Part shown: piece by piece, positions 50,671 through 61,690 of the stretch
Position numbering within the stretch: position 1 is the stretch's first letter
Layout of the letters: the number at the start of each line of letters is the position of its first letter
From: Diploscapter coronatus
Lineage: Eukaryota; Nematoda; Chromadorea; Rhabditida; Rhabditidae
DNA length: 64,000 nucleotides
Assembly: GCA_964036155.1 (NCBI GenBank)
Contig: OZ038422.1
Coordinates: 51,793,201 to 51,857,200 of the forward strand
Direction: 5' to 3'
Notes under the pieces: model-generated
Told to the model about the DNA's origin: nothing
The model's input: the letters and a program-made list of their open reading frames with translations, nothing else
Database searches by the model: none
Made by a program: the position numbers and the translations under genes

Positions 50671-50783
50671 CTAAAAATCGATTTTTCTAAAAATCCCGAA
50701 GGGATAAAATTAAAGATATGATTCCTTGGATTTGAACCAAGTTAAACGCAAAAATATAGAATAAGTAAAATGTCATTTTTATT
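50671..50783 (-). promoter_or_regulatory. C-to-B intercistronic signal pair
   Basis: Minus-strand AATAAA at 50783-50778, then the acceptor TTTTTAG ending at 50671, 106 bases on; the ATG of B follows 13 bases later. This poly(A)-to-acceptor distance is typical of SL2-type operon junctions in nematodes. Confidence 0.55.
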
Positions 50784-51225
50784 GATTAAAACCACCTCGA
50801 ATGAAAGTAATAAAACAAAGAAGTAAGTAACAATGGAGATCACCAGATTAACAGCGACTAAAACGACAATTTTAAATTTCCCGAAAAATCCTCATCCGAT
50901 TCCATCTCTTCCAAATCAGCCTGGTGACTCGCCTCAAGCACGTCTAGAAATGGGTACATTTCCGCCTGAAATTCCGTATTTTAGTTTTTCGAAATTTCAA
51001 TCTAGACAACAGAGATCTGTTATATTCGTTGTCGCTGTTAGAGCGCACACAATGAAGAATGAAAAATAATCGATGTTAAAAAATATTACCCAAAAGAAAG
51101 ATATTCATTTCAAACATCATTTTTGTAGACCTGAGTGCATTTTACTAGAGACTATCTTTCTGACATTTGTCTTCGATTGGAAAAAAGAGAGATTGGATTG
51201 TCATTTCAGCCGAACATTTAAAAGT

Positions 51226-53922
51226 TCAACTAACCATAGTCGGGAAAGCGGCCTCGAGTTCTCTTTCAATATCCGGAGCGGGGGGAACGTGCGCGGGCGG
51301 GGCATCGTTCACAGGTTTCGAGAACAGAGCAGTTCGATCGCCGTACAGTTCCAACGAGAGTTCGCTGATCAGGTGAGTAGACCATCCCTGCAGGTTTTCA
51401 TCGTAAACCAACAATATTGAGATTTTTCAAATAAGTATTTCAGAAAAATCCTCTAGTTTAATGAAAGGTGAGTAAAAAATTTCAATTTCAATTTCGAATT
51501 TTTTAAATGATTATTCAGAGTTTTCACTTTTCGAAACTCACTTTTACCCATTGTCGAGCAGTAGTAAATCTTTAAAAAAAAAAACCGAATAATCTGTTGA
51601 GAAATAAAAAAAATAGTAGCATAAAAGTGAAATTAAAAGGGAAAAACTTACAGGTCTGTGGTCGATGAATTTGTGGGCCTCTTCCTCGCCGTGCCTACCC
51701 ACCATGTGGGGTCGGATCAAGCATTTTCCGTATGTGGCGAACGGACACAACTCGCACGTGTAGCGGGGCTGCAACAACGTTTTGCATTAACGCGATTTTT
51801 ACGAGGAAAAATATCTTGAAAATGTTGATTAAAACAAGTTCCCTTTTTCTAAACTAACTTCGTTCTGGTTAGAAAAAACGAAGGTCGGAATTTAAATGTG
51901 TCACAGCATGTAAAACGGAAGTACGCGAGGTGGAGAACGCAGTTTAGTCGTAGATATTGAATCTTATTTTCTTTTTTTTATCTTCTTGGCGACTAATTTG
52001 TTTTACTTTGCGTACTTTTTACAGGTTTTAATCTACACTTTAGCTCGTCGAATCGCATAAAATATCAAAAATAACAATAATTTACAACAAAAAAGAGAAT
52101 ATATGCTTACAATGCCGAACTCTTCTTTGATGTGCCTGCCTGCATGGTACCACATTTTGGTGTATTTATGTGAATGGGAATAGATGGTAGTTTCTTTGCA
52201 CTTGAGACATTCGAATGTGTACTTCTTCTTAGGGTCTTCCTTGTTCTTCTGGAAAAAAAATCAATTAAAATTTTAAATTAACATATTTTAGAGTAGTATC
52301 AACTTTTCGAAGAGATATTTATGGGATAAAGTTTCGGCTCAAGTCTATTTTTGGGAGATTAAAAATCACGAAATATTAGTTGTATGCTCTTCACTCAAGT
52401 TAACCAAGTAACATTTGATTCAAATTTTGAAATTCCCAGAAAATAAAGCTTTATCCTTTTCAACAAAGTTTAGGGTGATCTAATTGAGTACATTTTCTCG
52501 AAAAATAAAATATAAAAAAGATTTAGTAAGATACTCAGAGTAATTTTAGAACAAGTAAAATTCTTTCCTTACCCTCTTTCGGCTCCTCCCAACCACCTGT
52601 GGTCTTTGGGCGATTCCAAACGACGGCGAGTTGAGTTGGGCGATGAGTGCCGATGCGTGAGTCGGCTCGGGCACTGTGATGTCGATGTCTCAATTTTGGA
52701 TATTTAAAAATTTTGCTATTTTTCGAAATAAATAGGATGGATGATATTTTTATGCTATACATTTCCTTGGATTTACTTATCAAAAGTGTATTATAAATCA
52801 TATTACAACCCCATAGGATTTAGGGCTAAGAGGGAAATTCAGCAACTTCCTTGACAAGCTATTTCTCAAGTTATTTAGCTGTAAACTACCTTTCAAATTT
52901 TCTCCAATCGACTGATTGATCATGCCGCCTTCCACGGGCTTGGGCTCAGACAATTCGGCGAGGCCCGGCGAGTGGACGGAGTCTTCCTTGGTCTTTTTAG
53001 TTGATGATTTAGCCTTCTTTTTGGACTTCTTGCCCTTTTTCGCCTTTCGATCCAATTTCTTTCGTTTGCCCAAATATGCCGAATCGACTCTCTGAAATTT
53101 ATAAATTGTGCACATTCGTTTATTCAAAAATCCGCAAAATTTTGTTTTTTTTTCATGGATTACTTTGGCCAAAATATGCTCAGAACTTTTCAAATTCGTC
53201 TATTTTAGACGGTTTCCAAACAAGTTTTTGTGAAAATTGACGTCAAGAACTGTATGATTTTGTAGAAAGAGAAAATGAGATATTCTTAATTGCATGAAAA
53301 ATTTAGAAAAAAAAATCTATTTCGAAAAGATTACGGTAATCGATTTTATGCTCTCTCTACCCTCGTTTGTGTGCCCTACTTTTACTTAGACCGATTATTA
53401 AGAAACGCGACAGTGCTTACCGAGATTCCTTTCTCATTTACCGTTTTCCAGGTCTTAGTGTCGTTCGTCAATGTCAACGTGGGTAACTCGTACGCCTTCA
53501 GAAGTTTCGGGTCCTTCAAAAACGCGAACAAATCCTCATCCGAGTATTTGCTTCTGCCCTGAAAATTCATTTTTTAGATTTTAAAATATCGACTTCTAAT
53601 TGAACACTTTTCTAACCATAAAAATTGAAAATTTATCATTTTTTTAGAGAATTTGAAAATTATTTTTTGCTTAAACATCGAATTCTCTCGGTTAACAATT
53701 TTTTAATCGCTTCAAAAATAAACAAAACACATCTAAATTCCAAGAGTTTACCGAATTCTGTTCCTTCTCTTGTCCAGCTTTGCTAGTCGAGGGTTGTTGA
53801 TCGTCTTTCTGGGCGGATTCTTGAGTTTCCTGGCAAATTTCAGGCGATTTTCGTTCTTCCTGCTCGACACTCGAGGACTCGAATTCGTTCTCAGTCGAGC
53901 TTGAATCATCTTCTAAATCCAT
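51226..53922 (-). CDS. Zinc-finger gene C: divergent member with acidic N-terminus
   Basis: Seven exons on the minus strand: 53922-53752, 53558-53421, 53091-52890, 52688-52573, 52248-52111, 51768-51652, 51387-51226; 347 residues. There is no N-terminal CPLC finger. Instead the protein starts MDLEDDSSSTENEFESSS (acidic, Ser-rich), has a globular-looking stretch (YSDEDLFAFLKDPKLLKAY), and a very basic run of about 25 residues (KKGKKSKKKAKSSTKKTK) like a nuclear localisation signal. The C-terminal unit is kept: FECLKC...H-x3-H, PRYTCELCPF...HMVGRH, then GWSTHLISELSLELYGDR, a degenerate form of the NW-domain that has lost the CF pair. The tail is Pro-rich. It sits between B and D in the same orientation and with operon spacing. 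Confidence 0.78.
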
Positions 53923-53926
53923 TTTT

Positions 53927-54034
53927 CTGAAAATCCAATTTATTTAAAATTAAAAAATAAAATTCAGATATTAGCCTTTGGATTTCAACCAAAGTACTCT
54001 AAAATAATGAAACTAAAAATAGACGCTCTTTATT
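53927..54034 (-). promoter_or_regulatory. D-to-C intercistronic signal pair
   Basis: Minus-strand AATAAA at 54034-54029 and acceptor TTTTCAG ending at 53927, about 101 bases apart; the ATG of C follows after four bases. Same arrangement as the other two junctions of the array. Confidence 0.6.
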
Positions 54035-54103
54035 TTCAAGGTTAAACTGCTAAGAATCTGAGATCAAATTGAAGGAGCAATGAGTTTCTTGAAATATGAC
54101 GTT

Positions 54104-56939
54104 CTATTCATCATTTTGTTCATCCATCGTCATTTCTCCGGAATGATTCTGACTAGTGGACGGCTTGAGGCCGATTTTGGGCTGAAATATCAACAATTAA
54201 AAACTTATTAAAAATAGAAAGAAGACTAGAAGTTAAAAGTGGGAAATTTAATAAAATTAGAATATTTATGAAAACAAATTACAGTAGCCCCACCTTATGA
54301 ACGGACCGCTTCTTGATTTTGGATCCCCACCGTGCATGCCATCGCTGAGGCATGTAGCCCACGAGTTGGTCATCTCCGAAGCACATTTCCGAAACTGCTT
54401 TGACATGTTTGATGTCCCAGTTCTAGAAACTTTTAAAATGATACTTCATAAAGATTTCCAAGGGCTACCATCACGGATTTTTATAATTAGCTGAAATTTT
54501 AGACTAGGAATTGTAAGGAAAAGAAAACAAAGTTAGCGCATTTTACAAGAGATCAAAAATATAAAGAAAAAAAATGTTTAAGAAGTTACAAAACTAAGGC
54601 ACGATTACGACACATAATATAGTTAGAAAGAGAAGGAAATGGTGTAAAAAAAGAAATATGGATATACGACGCGTGCTGTATTATTGGTGCTGCCATTAAA
54701 AATCTCACCATCAAATTGTCCTCGTAACAGCCCGCATATTCCGCACCGTGCTTCATTTTGATGTGCCTCAGAAGATTTGAATGGCAGTTACGTGAAAAAA
54801 ATCATAAGTTTCAAAAATCCTTCAAAATAAATTTGATATTTGAAAATGATTTCCAGAAATCAAAAACTTGCAGAACTAATTATTTTCGGTTAAAACTAGA
54901 TACTTTTTTTTTTAAAAAAAATCTTAAAATACAAATAAAAAACCGTATTTTCTTGCGGGCAGAGATTGCAGACGAATCGTTTCTCGGTCTGGTAACTCCT
55001 CATGTGAACGGATACATGATTTATCATATTGGTGGCTTTATTGTTCGGCGTGACTCGTAACGACTTCGAACACAGTCGGCAAAACATTATCAGCAGGCCG
55101 CTCTTCTTTTCTTCTTCCTCAAATTTCAAATATAAGTTTCAAGAAGTTTCCATAGAAATCATTAGAAAAGTCTTCGATAAGTTGAATTTGAAATAATTTA
55201 TTTAAAAAATATTTTGAAGTAAAAAATAACCTTGCAGTTTTTTTTATGAAATATATATTTATTTATACCGGTACAACAGTCCCCGAAACCTCATCTTCAT
55301 AGTCGAAACATTCAGCCAGGTGCTTCTAAAAATAATAAAAATGACTGTAACTCAAGGAAAAATCTATATTATTACCGTAATCATATCGCTGATTTTCGGA
55401 GTTATGTTGTCGACGTATTTAGCGTCCTGCTCGAATTTGTGATAGGCCTAGAATCAAGATGATATTGAATAGGAGTATTTAACCAAGAGTTTGGATTTCT
55501 TAAGGGTCGAACTGTCTATGAAATAGATACCTGCAGGTGTCTGGCCATAGTGTTGCTGTTGAAATGGGTGTAGTCACAGCCAGGAACGCTACAGTAGAAA
55601 AACACTACCTGAAAATTGTTAAGCTTACAGATTTAAAAGTAATGAAGAAATAACCTGGTTATCCTGATAAAGATGCTTCATGACGTGCCCCCGCATGTTA
55701 TTCTTTGTAAGAGCGTGGCCGCACTTCTTGCACGGGTAACGAGAGAGGCATTGACGGTGACTGAAAAGTAAATCGTGTTTTTTCAAACTTTTCTTTTATT
55801 AAATGAAAAATCTCACTCTACAACCCCACTGGTGGATTGTTCTCCCTGCAGTGCATTTGCCAGCTCGTAGAACTGATCATTTGACTCCTCCTGGACGGGA
55901 TTTGGGTTGAAAGTGAAGTTGATGATTTCGGGCTCGTTCTTCACCGATATTGCCATGATCGCCTCCAGAGTGTTCGGAGTTTCCGAGTTTTTCGGGAGTT
56001 TAGGCGGCTTGGACGTTTGTTTTTGGACACTAAACAGTTTTTTTTTTTAATTTTATTTCTAAACAATTAAAAAATGTTGCCCATTTCTAAATTTCAAGAT
56101 ACAAAACTTCTAATTTTTCATTTTTTAAATTACATTCTTAATTTCAATCAATAATGAAAATCAGTCATTTTTACCTCGTTCGCTTTTTCCTCGAGACCTT
56201 TTCCGGCGAGTTTTCAACGACAGTTGAATCATTCCAATTCGGTCCAGGTTTTGGCTGGATAAGTTGAAAGTCGTTGATCTGAGATCAAATCGATTTTTTA
56301 AAATCGAAAATAGCGTCAATTTGAGGATCTTTGAAAATCCCGTACTTGGCTTCCTGACGATTCAGCAAAATCGCTGGTCAAAGACAAAATGGGCAATTCT
56401 GTGTTCTGCTGGCTTTCCTCGTCTCTTCCCTGATTCCAACCCTGCTTTTGCAAAATTTCCTCATTTTTCACCATTTCCATTAATCTCTTCAATTCGTCTT
56501 CTTTGCTTTTATCGAAGAAGTAGATCATCTGAATTAAATCGAAAATAAAATAAAAAATACTTTCAGAAATACTAAAATTTTAAAGTCTGAATTTGGTCAA
56601 ATTAAAGTATTTTCAGAATTTTGCATCTTTTCAAATTTTTAAATAAAAAAACTAATTTTACATCCGCATTAGTCTGTTTGTGGGCGGCTTGAAGATGGAC
56701 GGATAGTTGGGTTTTCGTGTAACGACTTTTCAAGCAAATCGAACATTTCCAGGGTTGGTGTTCTGAAAAAGATAAAATTTCAATAAAAATCGAAGATTTA
56801 AAAATATCAATAAAATAAAATAATGTTTAAAAAACAAAAATAACTCATTCTTACCATCCAAGTGTTCTTGGAGAAAGTGACACTCCAAGGACTCTTCCGA
56901 GACCTCCTCACTAGCGCATAGAGGGCATCTCATGACCAT
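54104..56939 (-). CDS. Zinc-finger gene D: six-finger family member
   Basis: Thirteen exons on the minus strand: 56939-56855, 56762-56662, 56528-56346, 56278-56175, 56029-55830, 55758-55655, 55608-55531, 55447-55376, 55325-55269, 55117-54933, 54766-54709, 54422-54294, 54181-54104; 477 residues. N-terminal pair: RCPLC...HFLQEH and PWKCSICLKSRYTKTQLSVH with HLQAAH. Helix DKSKEDELKRLMEMV follows. Middle fingers: RYPCKKCGHAL...HVMKH and FFYCSVPGCDYTHF...ARH. A SUMO-binding-like NEPEIINF is near residue 190. The C-terminal unit is FCRLCSKSL...HVSVH, RFVCNLCPQ...HIKMKH and NWDIKHVKAVSEMCFGDDQL. Two splice choices (donor GTGGGG at 55829; donor GTATTT at 54932) were made because only they keep the frame. 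Closely related to E in exon layout. Confidence 0.78.
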
Positions 56940-56949
56940 TCGGAATAGT

Positions 56950-57059
56950 CTAAGAAAAGGAATTTTGTAAAAATCTATAAACATAAAAAATTAGGTATTT
57001 TATATGGCTTAAAACCATTTTTCAAAACAAAATTTAAAATAATATATTTCGATTTTATT
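56950..57059 (-). promoter_or_regulatory. E-to-D intercistronic signal pair
   Basis: Minus-strand AATAAA at 57059-57054 and acceptor TTTTCTTAG ending at 56950, about 103 bases apart; the ATG of D follows 10 bases on. Fits an operon junction. Confidence 0.6.
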
Positions 57060-57252
57060 CAACGAGTAACAATTAACTTTAGAAGAAATCGATTTACAAA
57101 AATTAATAGAATTTTAAAAATTGCAAATCTGAAAGCTAAAAAATAAAATTTGAAAACCCTAAGAAAACACCCGATCATTCGAAATTTTAGATTAAAATAA
57201 CGAGGTGGAGACCTCCCATTTTCGGTCCTGCACCCTTCTTGCTCGTCGAGGG

Positions 57253-59820
57253 TTATGATTCGCAATCCCTTGCCTGAAATAAAATAATAAAGAAAACTCG
57301 ATAAACTGGGTAAATTCATAAGAAATCTTAAATTTCAGATAGATTTTAACTCACTTCGGTGCTAGGATACATGGTATTCTGCCCGCTGGCCGTCCATTTC
57401 TGGTGCCATTTGATGGGCATCAACTGGATCAGGCGGTTATCGCCGAAGCACCACTGCGACATGTTCCTAACGTGATCGATGTTCCAGTTCTAGAAAGCAT
57501 ATTTGTATCCTATTTTTTAATACATGAACTGTCACTTCATTTGATCAATACGATATATTTCCAGTGGAAAAGATAAAGTTGAATTAGCAGCATTTTGAAA
57601 TTCATAGAAAATTTGGAAACTCACAATAATAGTGTCATCATAGCAGTTGTTAGAACCGTGTTTCTCCTTGGTGTGTTTTATGAGACGAGACAGGTTTTCA
57701 CCTGAAAAAATTCAATTATATTACAACTCGTAAAAATAATAAATTTTATATATTTCTAAAATTCGCACTTCTCAAAATCATAGTTGAAAAATCTAACCTT
57801 TCACATTGCACAAACAGCAGGCATATCTCGGCCCGTTGTAGAACAGCCGCATATGAGTGGCAACATGTGCCAGAGTGTTGGTCCGTTTGTTATTGGCGGT
57901 CACCCGGAACATCCGAAAACACAACTTGCAATGCACAGTGTATTCGTCGTTCTCCAGGTTCGACAGCAACGGGTTTTTCTAAATTTTTAACAATTTTGCT
58001 CCTTAAAGAGTTTCTTAAATTTTATTTTTCAAGACTTGTACAGCAAAATTAAATTTTTAAAAAATAAACTAATTTAAACTCACTACAACCGTTACTTCGT
58101 GTGTGGGTTTGTCGATGTTGAAGCACTCGTCTTGTTCTTTCTAAATAAAAGAAATGGAATATAACAAATTGTTCAAAAAATATATAAAATAAAAACTTTA
58201 AAAATCGAACCTTGATAACAAAATCGAGTTCCGTCATGCTCGTGTTCTCCTTGACCGTGGCCCCTTCATCAGGTTGGTGAGCGATCAAAATGTGATGGTG
58301 GACGGCGCTGTTCTTGAAGTGCGTGAAGTTACAGGAATTGATCGAGCATCTGTAGAAGATGATCTGGAAAGATATTATTTTAGAAAAGTAGAAAAAAGTC
58401 GTGTTGGAGGAATCATTCTGATAGTTTTTTTTTTTTTTTTTTAAATTGTGAAAAAATCCCCCACATTTTTATCGATGAAGAGATGCTTCATGGCATGCGC
58501 TCGGAGACCATTCTTCTGGCAGTTTTCGAGGCATTTTTTGCACTCGTATCGCAGCTTTCGCCAGCTGAAAAATAGTTTTTGAAAACAATCATTTGATTAA
58601 AAAAACAACAACAAAATTAAATTTAGAAGTTTTCAAAACCTAATTGAAGAACAAATTTCTTACTCAGCACTGCTAAACGAGGTGGTGGCGATTTGGCTCA
58701 AATCCCCTTTGATAACTCGATTCTGACTGGCCTTAGTACCCGTATTTCTGGCATCCTTAGTCTCAGGCCTCGAATAGGGAGCAAATGGAGAGAAGGCGGC
58801 CCTCTTCTTCACCCTCTGTAGTCAAATTCATTGTTTTATCAAATTTAGACGTTAACTACAGATTTAGAATGTTAAAGCAATTTCAAAATTTTGTTCATTA
58901 TCAACTTAACCCGAAAGTTAGTTTTTTGTGAATGTGTTACCTGAGCGGCCATTTTGCTGGAGTTGGGCTCAAGAATTTCAACTTCTTCAGTTTTAGCCAC
59001 GTTTTTGAAGAGTGAATCAAATTTCACAGGTTCGAGATTTGTTGAAGACATCAGTTTGGGCTTTTCTTCTTGAATCTGAAATAAGAATTCTCGATTTTTT
59101 CGACAATTTTTAAAATCAGACATTTTTAAAATAGTTCTTTTAGAAATTCGAAAAAAAAACTTGGCATTTCTCACTTTCTATTAATTTTTCATGAAATTTT
59201 AGATTCGGTAAAATCAAACCTCCTGCTTGATCCGTCCTTGACCATCAAGAATGGAACTAATTTCGATTTCCCCTCCTTCCTGATAGCTGCAACTTTCCCC
59301 CAGAGTCCGGTGTGCCATGCCCGGAGATGCATCTTCACTGCTTTCCTGGTTCTGGATCGAAGTTGATTCTTTGTTCGATCGAATCTGGTCATTCTGAGAG
59401 TTGAGTCGAGCCAGATCCATCAGCTTTTCGAGCTCTTCCTCTTTGAATTTGTCGTAGACATAAACCATCTGAGAACGTTTAAAAAATTGATCTCTAAGGA
59501 AAGTTTCAATGAAATGAAGTGAAGAAATTATAATATTGCACTTTAAAAAAATCACCTCAATTTGACTCGGGTTGTGGATGGACTGAATGTGCATCGCCAG
59601 CCGCTTTCGAGAATAGCGCGTTTTCTGACAGAGTGCGCATTTCCAGGGCTGGTATTCTGGAACGAAGATTTATAAAGGTTGGATATTTTCAGTCAGGTTT
59701 CCGAAACTTTCAGAATAAATCAATTAATTTACCATTCAAATGTTCGAGACAGATGTGCAGCTCCAGGTCTTTCTCCGAAATCTCCACGTTCGTACATAGA
59801 GGGCATGTCAAGGTTATCAT
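57253..59820 (-). CDS. Zinc-finger gene E: six-finger family member, first of the array
   Basis: Twelve exons on the minus strand: 59820-59733, 59656-59556, 59468-59220, 59075-58941, 58815-58664, 58564-58465, 58363-58211, 58140-58084, 57978-57798, 57701-57625, 57489-57355, 57273-57253; 482 residues. Fingers 1-2 at about residues 6-57: TCPLCTNVEI...HICLEH and PWKCALCQKTRYSRKRLAMH. Helix DKFKEEELEKLMDLARLN at 68-85. An acidic-hydrophobic TEEVEILEP near 175-184 resembles a SUMO-interacting motif. Middle fingers: LRYECKKCLENC...HAMKH and FYRCSINSCNFTHF...HHH. C-terminal unit: VHCKLCFRMF...HVATH, RYACCLCNVKGENLSRLIKH with HTKEKH, then NWNIDHVRNMSQWCFGDNRL and W-HQKW. A spliced-leader-like acceptor lies three bases before the ATG. 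Probably the head of the polycistronic unit E-D-C-B. Confidence 0.82.
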
Positions 59821-59999
59821 CAGCTGATATTGAGAATTTGTAAAAAAAAAATGTACTTTTATCGAAAATACACGGTCTTATGAGCCTTCTGACCTCAAAA
59901 CGTTCTACGTTTATTCCCAAAGAAAGCAAATCGGGATAGAAATCGAGGAAAATGAATAAGTATGCAAAAGGAATGAACGAAAATGAGCTATGAGAGCGC

Positions 60000-60197
60000 T
60001 CAATTGCCAAAACGACGGTCAGGTTTGCGCGATTGAGAGCGATGCATAGTGTCGCAACAAAATCTCAGATAGACGGAGCCAAGGTCCACCCACAAAAAGC
60101 ATAAGACCGTGAATATGAGATAAAAATAATTGTGAAAAATGATAACCAACAAGCAAAGTAGCAGTTGAAACAGAAAATAACGCGAAAATGCATTCAA
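60000..60197 (-). CDS. Possible small two-helix membrane protein, doubtful
   Basis: Intronless frame of 65 residues on the minus strand. Two hydrophobic stretches (LFQLLLCLLVIIF and YLIFTVLCFLWVDLG) are followed by a basic hydrophilic tail (HRSQSRKPDRRFGN). It lies upstream of gene E on the same strand. I recognise no family; low-complexity chance hydrophobicity is possible. Confidence 0.2.
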   Translation of the reverse strand: MNAFSRYFLFQLLLCLLVIIFHNYFYLIFTVLCFLWVDLGSVYLRFCCDTMHRSQSRKPDRRFGN

Positions 60198-60347
60198 TAG
60201 TATTTATTCTATGTTTAAGCGCAAGTGTAAGAGTTATTGTGGTTGTTTTTCTCTGCGGTTGCAAGCTTTAGGTTGAAATTAGCACGAGTGTCAAAGAAAT
60301 TTATTCCGATCCAAAACTATGCAATATATAACAATGGGATAAAACGA

Positions 60348-60513
60348 CTAAGAATTTTGCGAACGCATGGGTAGATCATAAACTATGCTCTTGTGCATTT
60401 CTGGCAAGTGCTCTTTTCCGTTTTGTAGGAACGACGATCTGTCACACCTTTTAACTTCTTCCGCGTTTAGCATCAATTGATTGCAGTAGAGATTAACCGT
60501 TCCGACGCTTGAT
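60348..60513 (-). CDS. Terminal exon of an unidentified gene (or a tiny gene)
   Basis: Minus-strand acceptor GATTTCAG, then one base plus 55 codons to TAG at 60348: SSVGTVNLYCNQLMLNAEEV, later RCDRSSFLQNG, HLPEMHKSIVYDLPMRS. Codon use looks like real coding and there are no repeats. An internal ATG at the MLNAEEV position would allow a 41-residue product if the acceptor serves a spliced leader. The upstream exon, if any, would lie beyond the fold-back element at 60583-61339, where I could not find it; the insertion may have broken or displaced it. Confidence 0.4.
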
Positions 60514-60582
60514 CTGAAATCGGGTTATTTTTTATTTTGAAATAATAAAATAGGGAAAGATACTTTGAAAATGGAGCATGAA

Positions 60583-61339
60583 AATAAACTGTGGTGCAAA
60601 ATGTTACGGACGCCTATAAAATAAGTTTTGAGTTGACGACATGAATTCCAGAACTTCTAATATTTGTAGGATTATTCACCACATTAAATAACACTATTAT
60701 ATCACTTTTCCGGAAAACTCCACTCATTATACAATACACACGGCTGCGATAATCACTTTTTGGCTGGTGCAAGATGTTACGGACGATTCAGTTCGTCAAC
60801 TGATATATCCCCTATAACTGAACCAATTCAGCTCAAAATTGGCACAATTATTGGAGTATATATCCATAAGATATCCACCAATTTTCAGCCGGATTCGAGT
60901 TATAATACGAAAGTTATGAATTTTTTCCACCGAGTGTCTCTTAACTATGGAAAATGGCCTAAAATGTTAAGGAAATGACTGATTGAAATTCTTCAAAAAT
61001 TCATAACTTTCGTATTATAACTCGAATCCGGCTAAAAATTGGTGGATATCTTATGGATATATACTCCAATAATTGTGCCAATTTTGAGCTGAATTGGTTC
61101 AGTTATAGGGGATATATCAATTTATGAACTGAATCGTCCGTAACATGTTGCACCACGTAAAAATCGTTCACGACTGTTGTGCGCATTCCGAATTTTACGA
61201 ATTTTTCTGAAAATTGGTACAGAGGGGTTTTCGAGGATGCTTGTTCATTATATCAGCATCAGAAATCCTGGCGACGCCGTTTTCATGCTAAAGTCGACCG
61301 ATTTATAGGCGTCCGTAACATTTTGCACCACAGTTTATT
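60583..61339. repeat. Nested fold-back element
   Basis: Outer inverted repeats 60583-60625 and 61299-61339 (AATAAACTGTGGTGCAAAAT and complement) enclose an inner palindrome with arms 60765-60926 and 60995-61155. The sequence TGGTGCAARATGTTACGG opens all four arms, two on each strand. This suggests a fold-back element formed by insertion of one copy within another or by repeated inverted duplication. No transposase frame. Confidence 0.75.
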
Positions 61340-61690
61340 AGGCTGTCAGGAAAGTCCTGCGCCAAAAATTTAAAAAAAAAAATCTATAATTTTCTAAAAA
61401 TGAGTCGAATGCCCTAATACGTGTGAGAATCTTGTAGAATGTTCTCGAAGCTATCATCACATGGGTATATAAGGGCCCGCGCCCAGGGTTTTGATAACTA
61501 CCGACCATTATAAGTGAACCCCAACTTTTAACAGTCATCTATTACGAGTGGTGCCGAAACAACAACGCGAGCAGAGCGACCGCTAACATCAACAACGCAT
61601 TCGGTGAGAGCATCGCTCCGTCAGACTACCATTTGTTTCGTCCTTTGAAGCTCCATCTACGAGAGAGAAAAATCGATAAAGACGACGACC
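61340..61690 (+). mobile_element. Internally deleted mariner-type transposon remnant
   Basis: Directly after the fold-back element lies a terminal-repeat-like GGCTGTCAGGAAAGTCCTGC. About 280 bases on, at 61613-61693, the frame reads IAPSDYHLFRPLKLHLRERK, matching the conserved PSDYHLF region near the C-terminus of mariner transposases (D,D34D class). Only this block of the transposase is left; the N-terminus and most of the catalytic domain are missing, and no second inverted repeat was found. Inactive. Confidence 0.65.

Noticed and set aside
50700..50760. T-arm-like sequence GGTTCAAATCC on the minus strand (tRNA B box)
   Set aside because: The T stem forms, but no matching acceptor stem, anticodon arm or A box lies upstream at the right distance.
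51073..51420. 115-codon plus-strand frame
   Set aside because: It mirrors the last exon of gene C, which matches the family on the minus strand.
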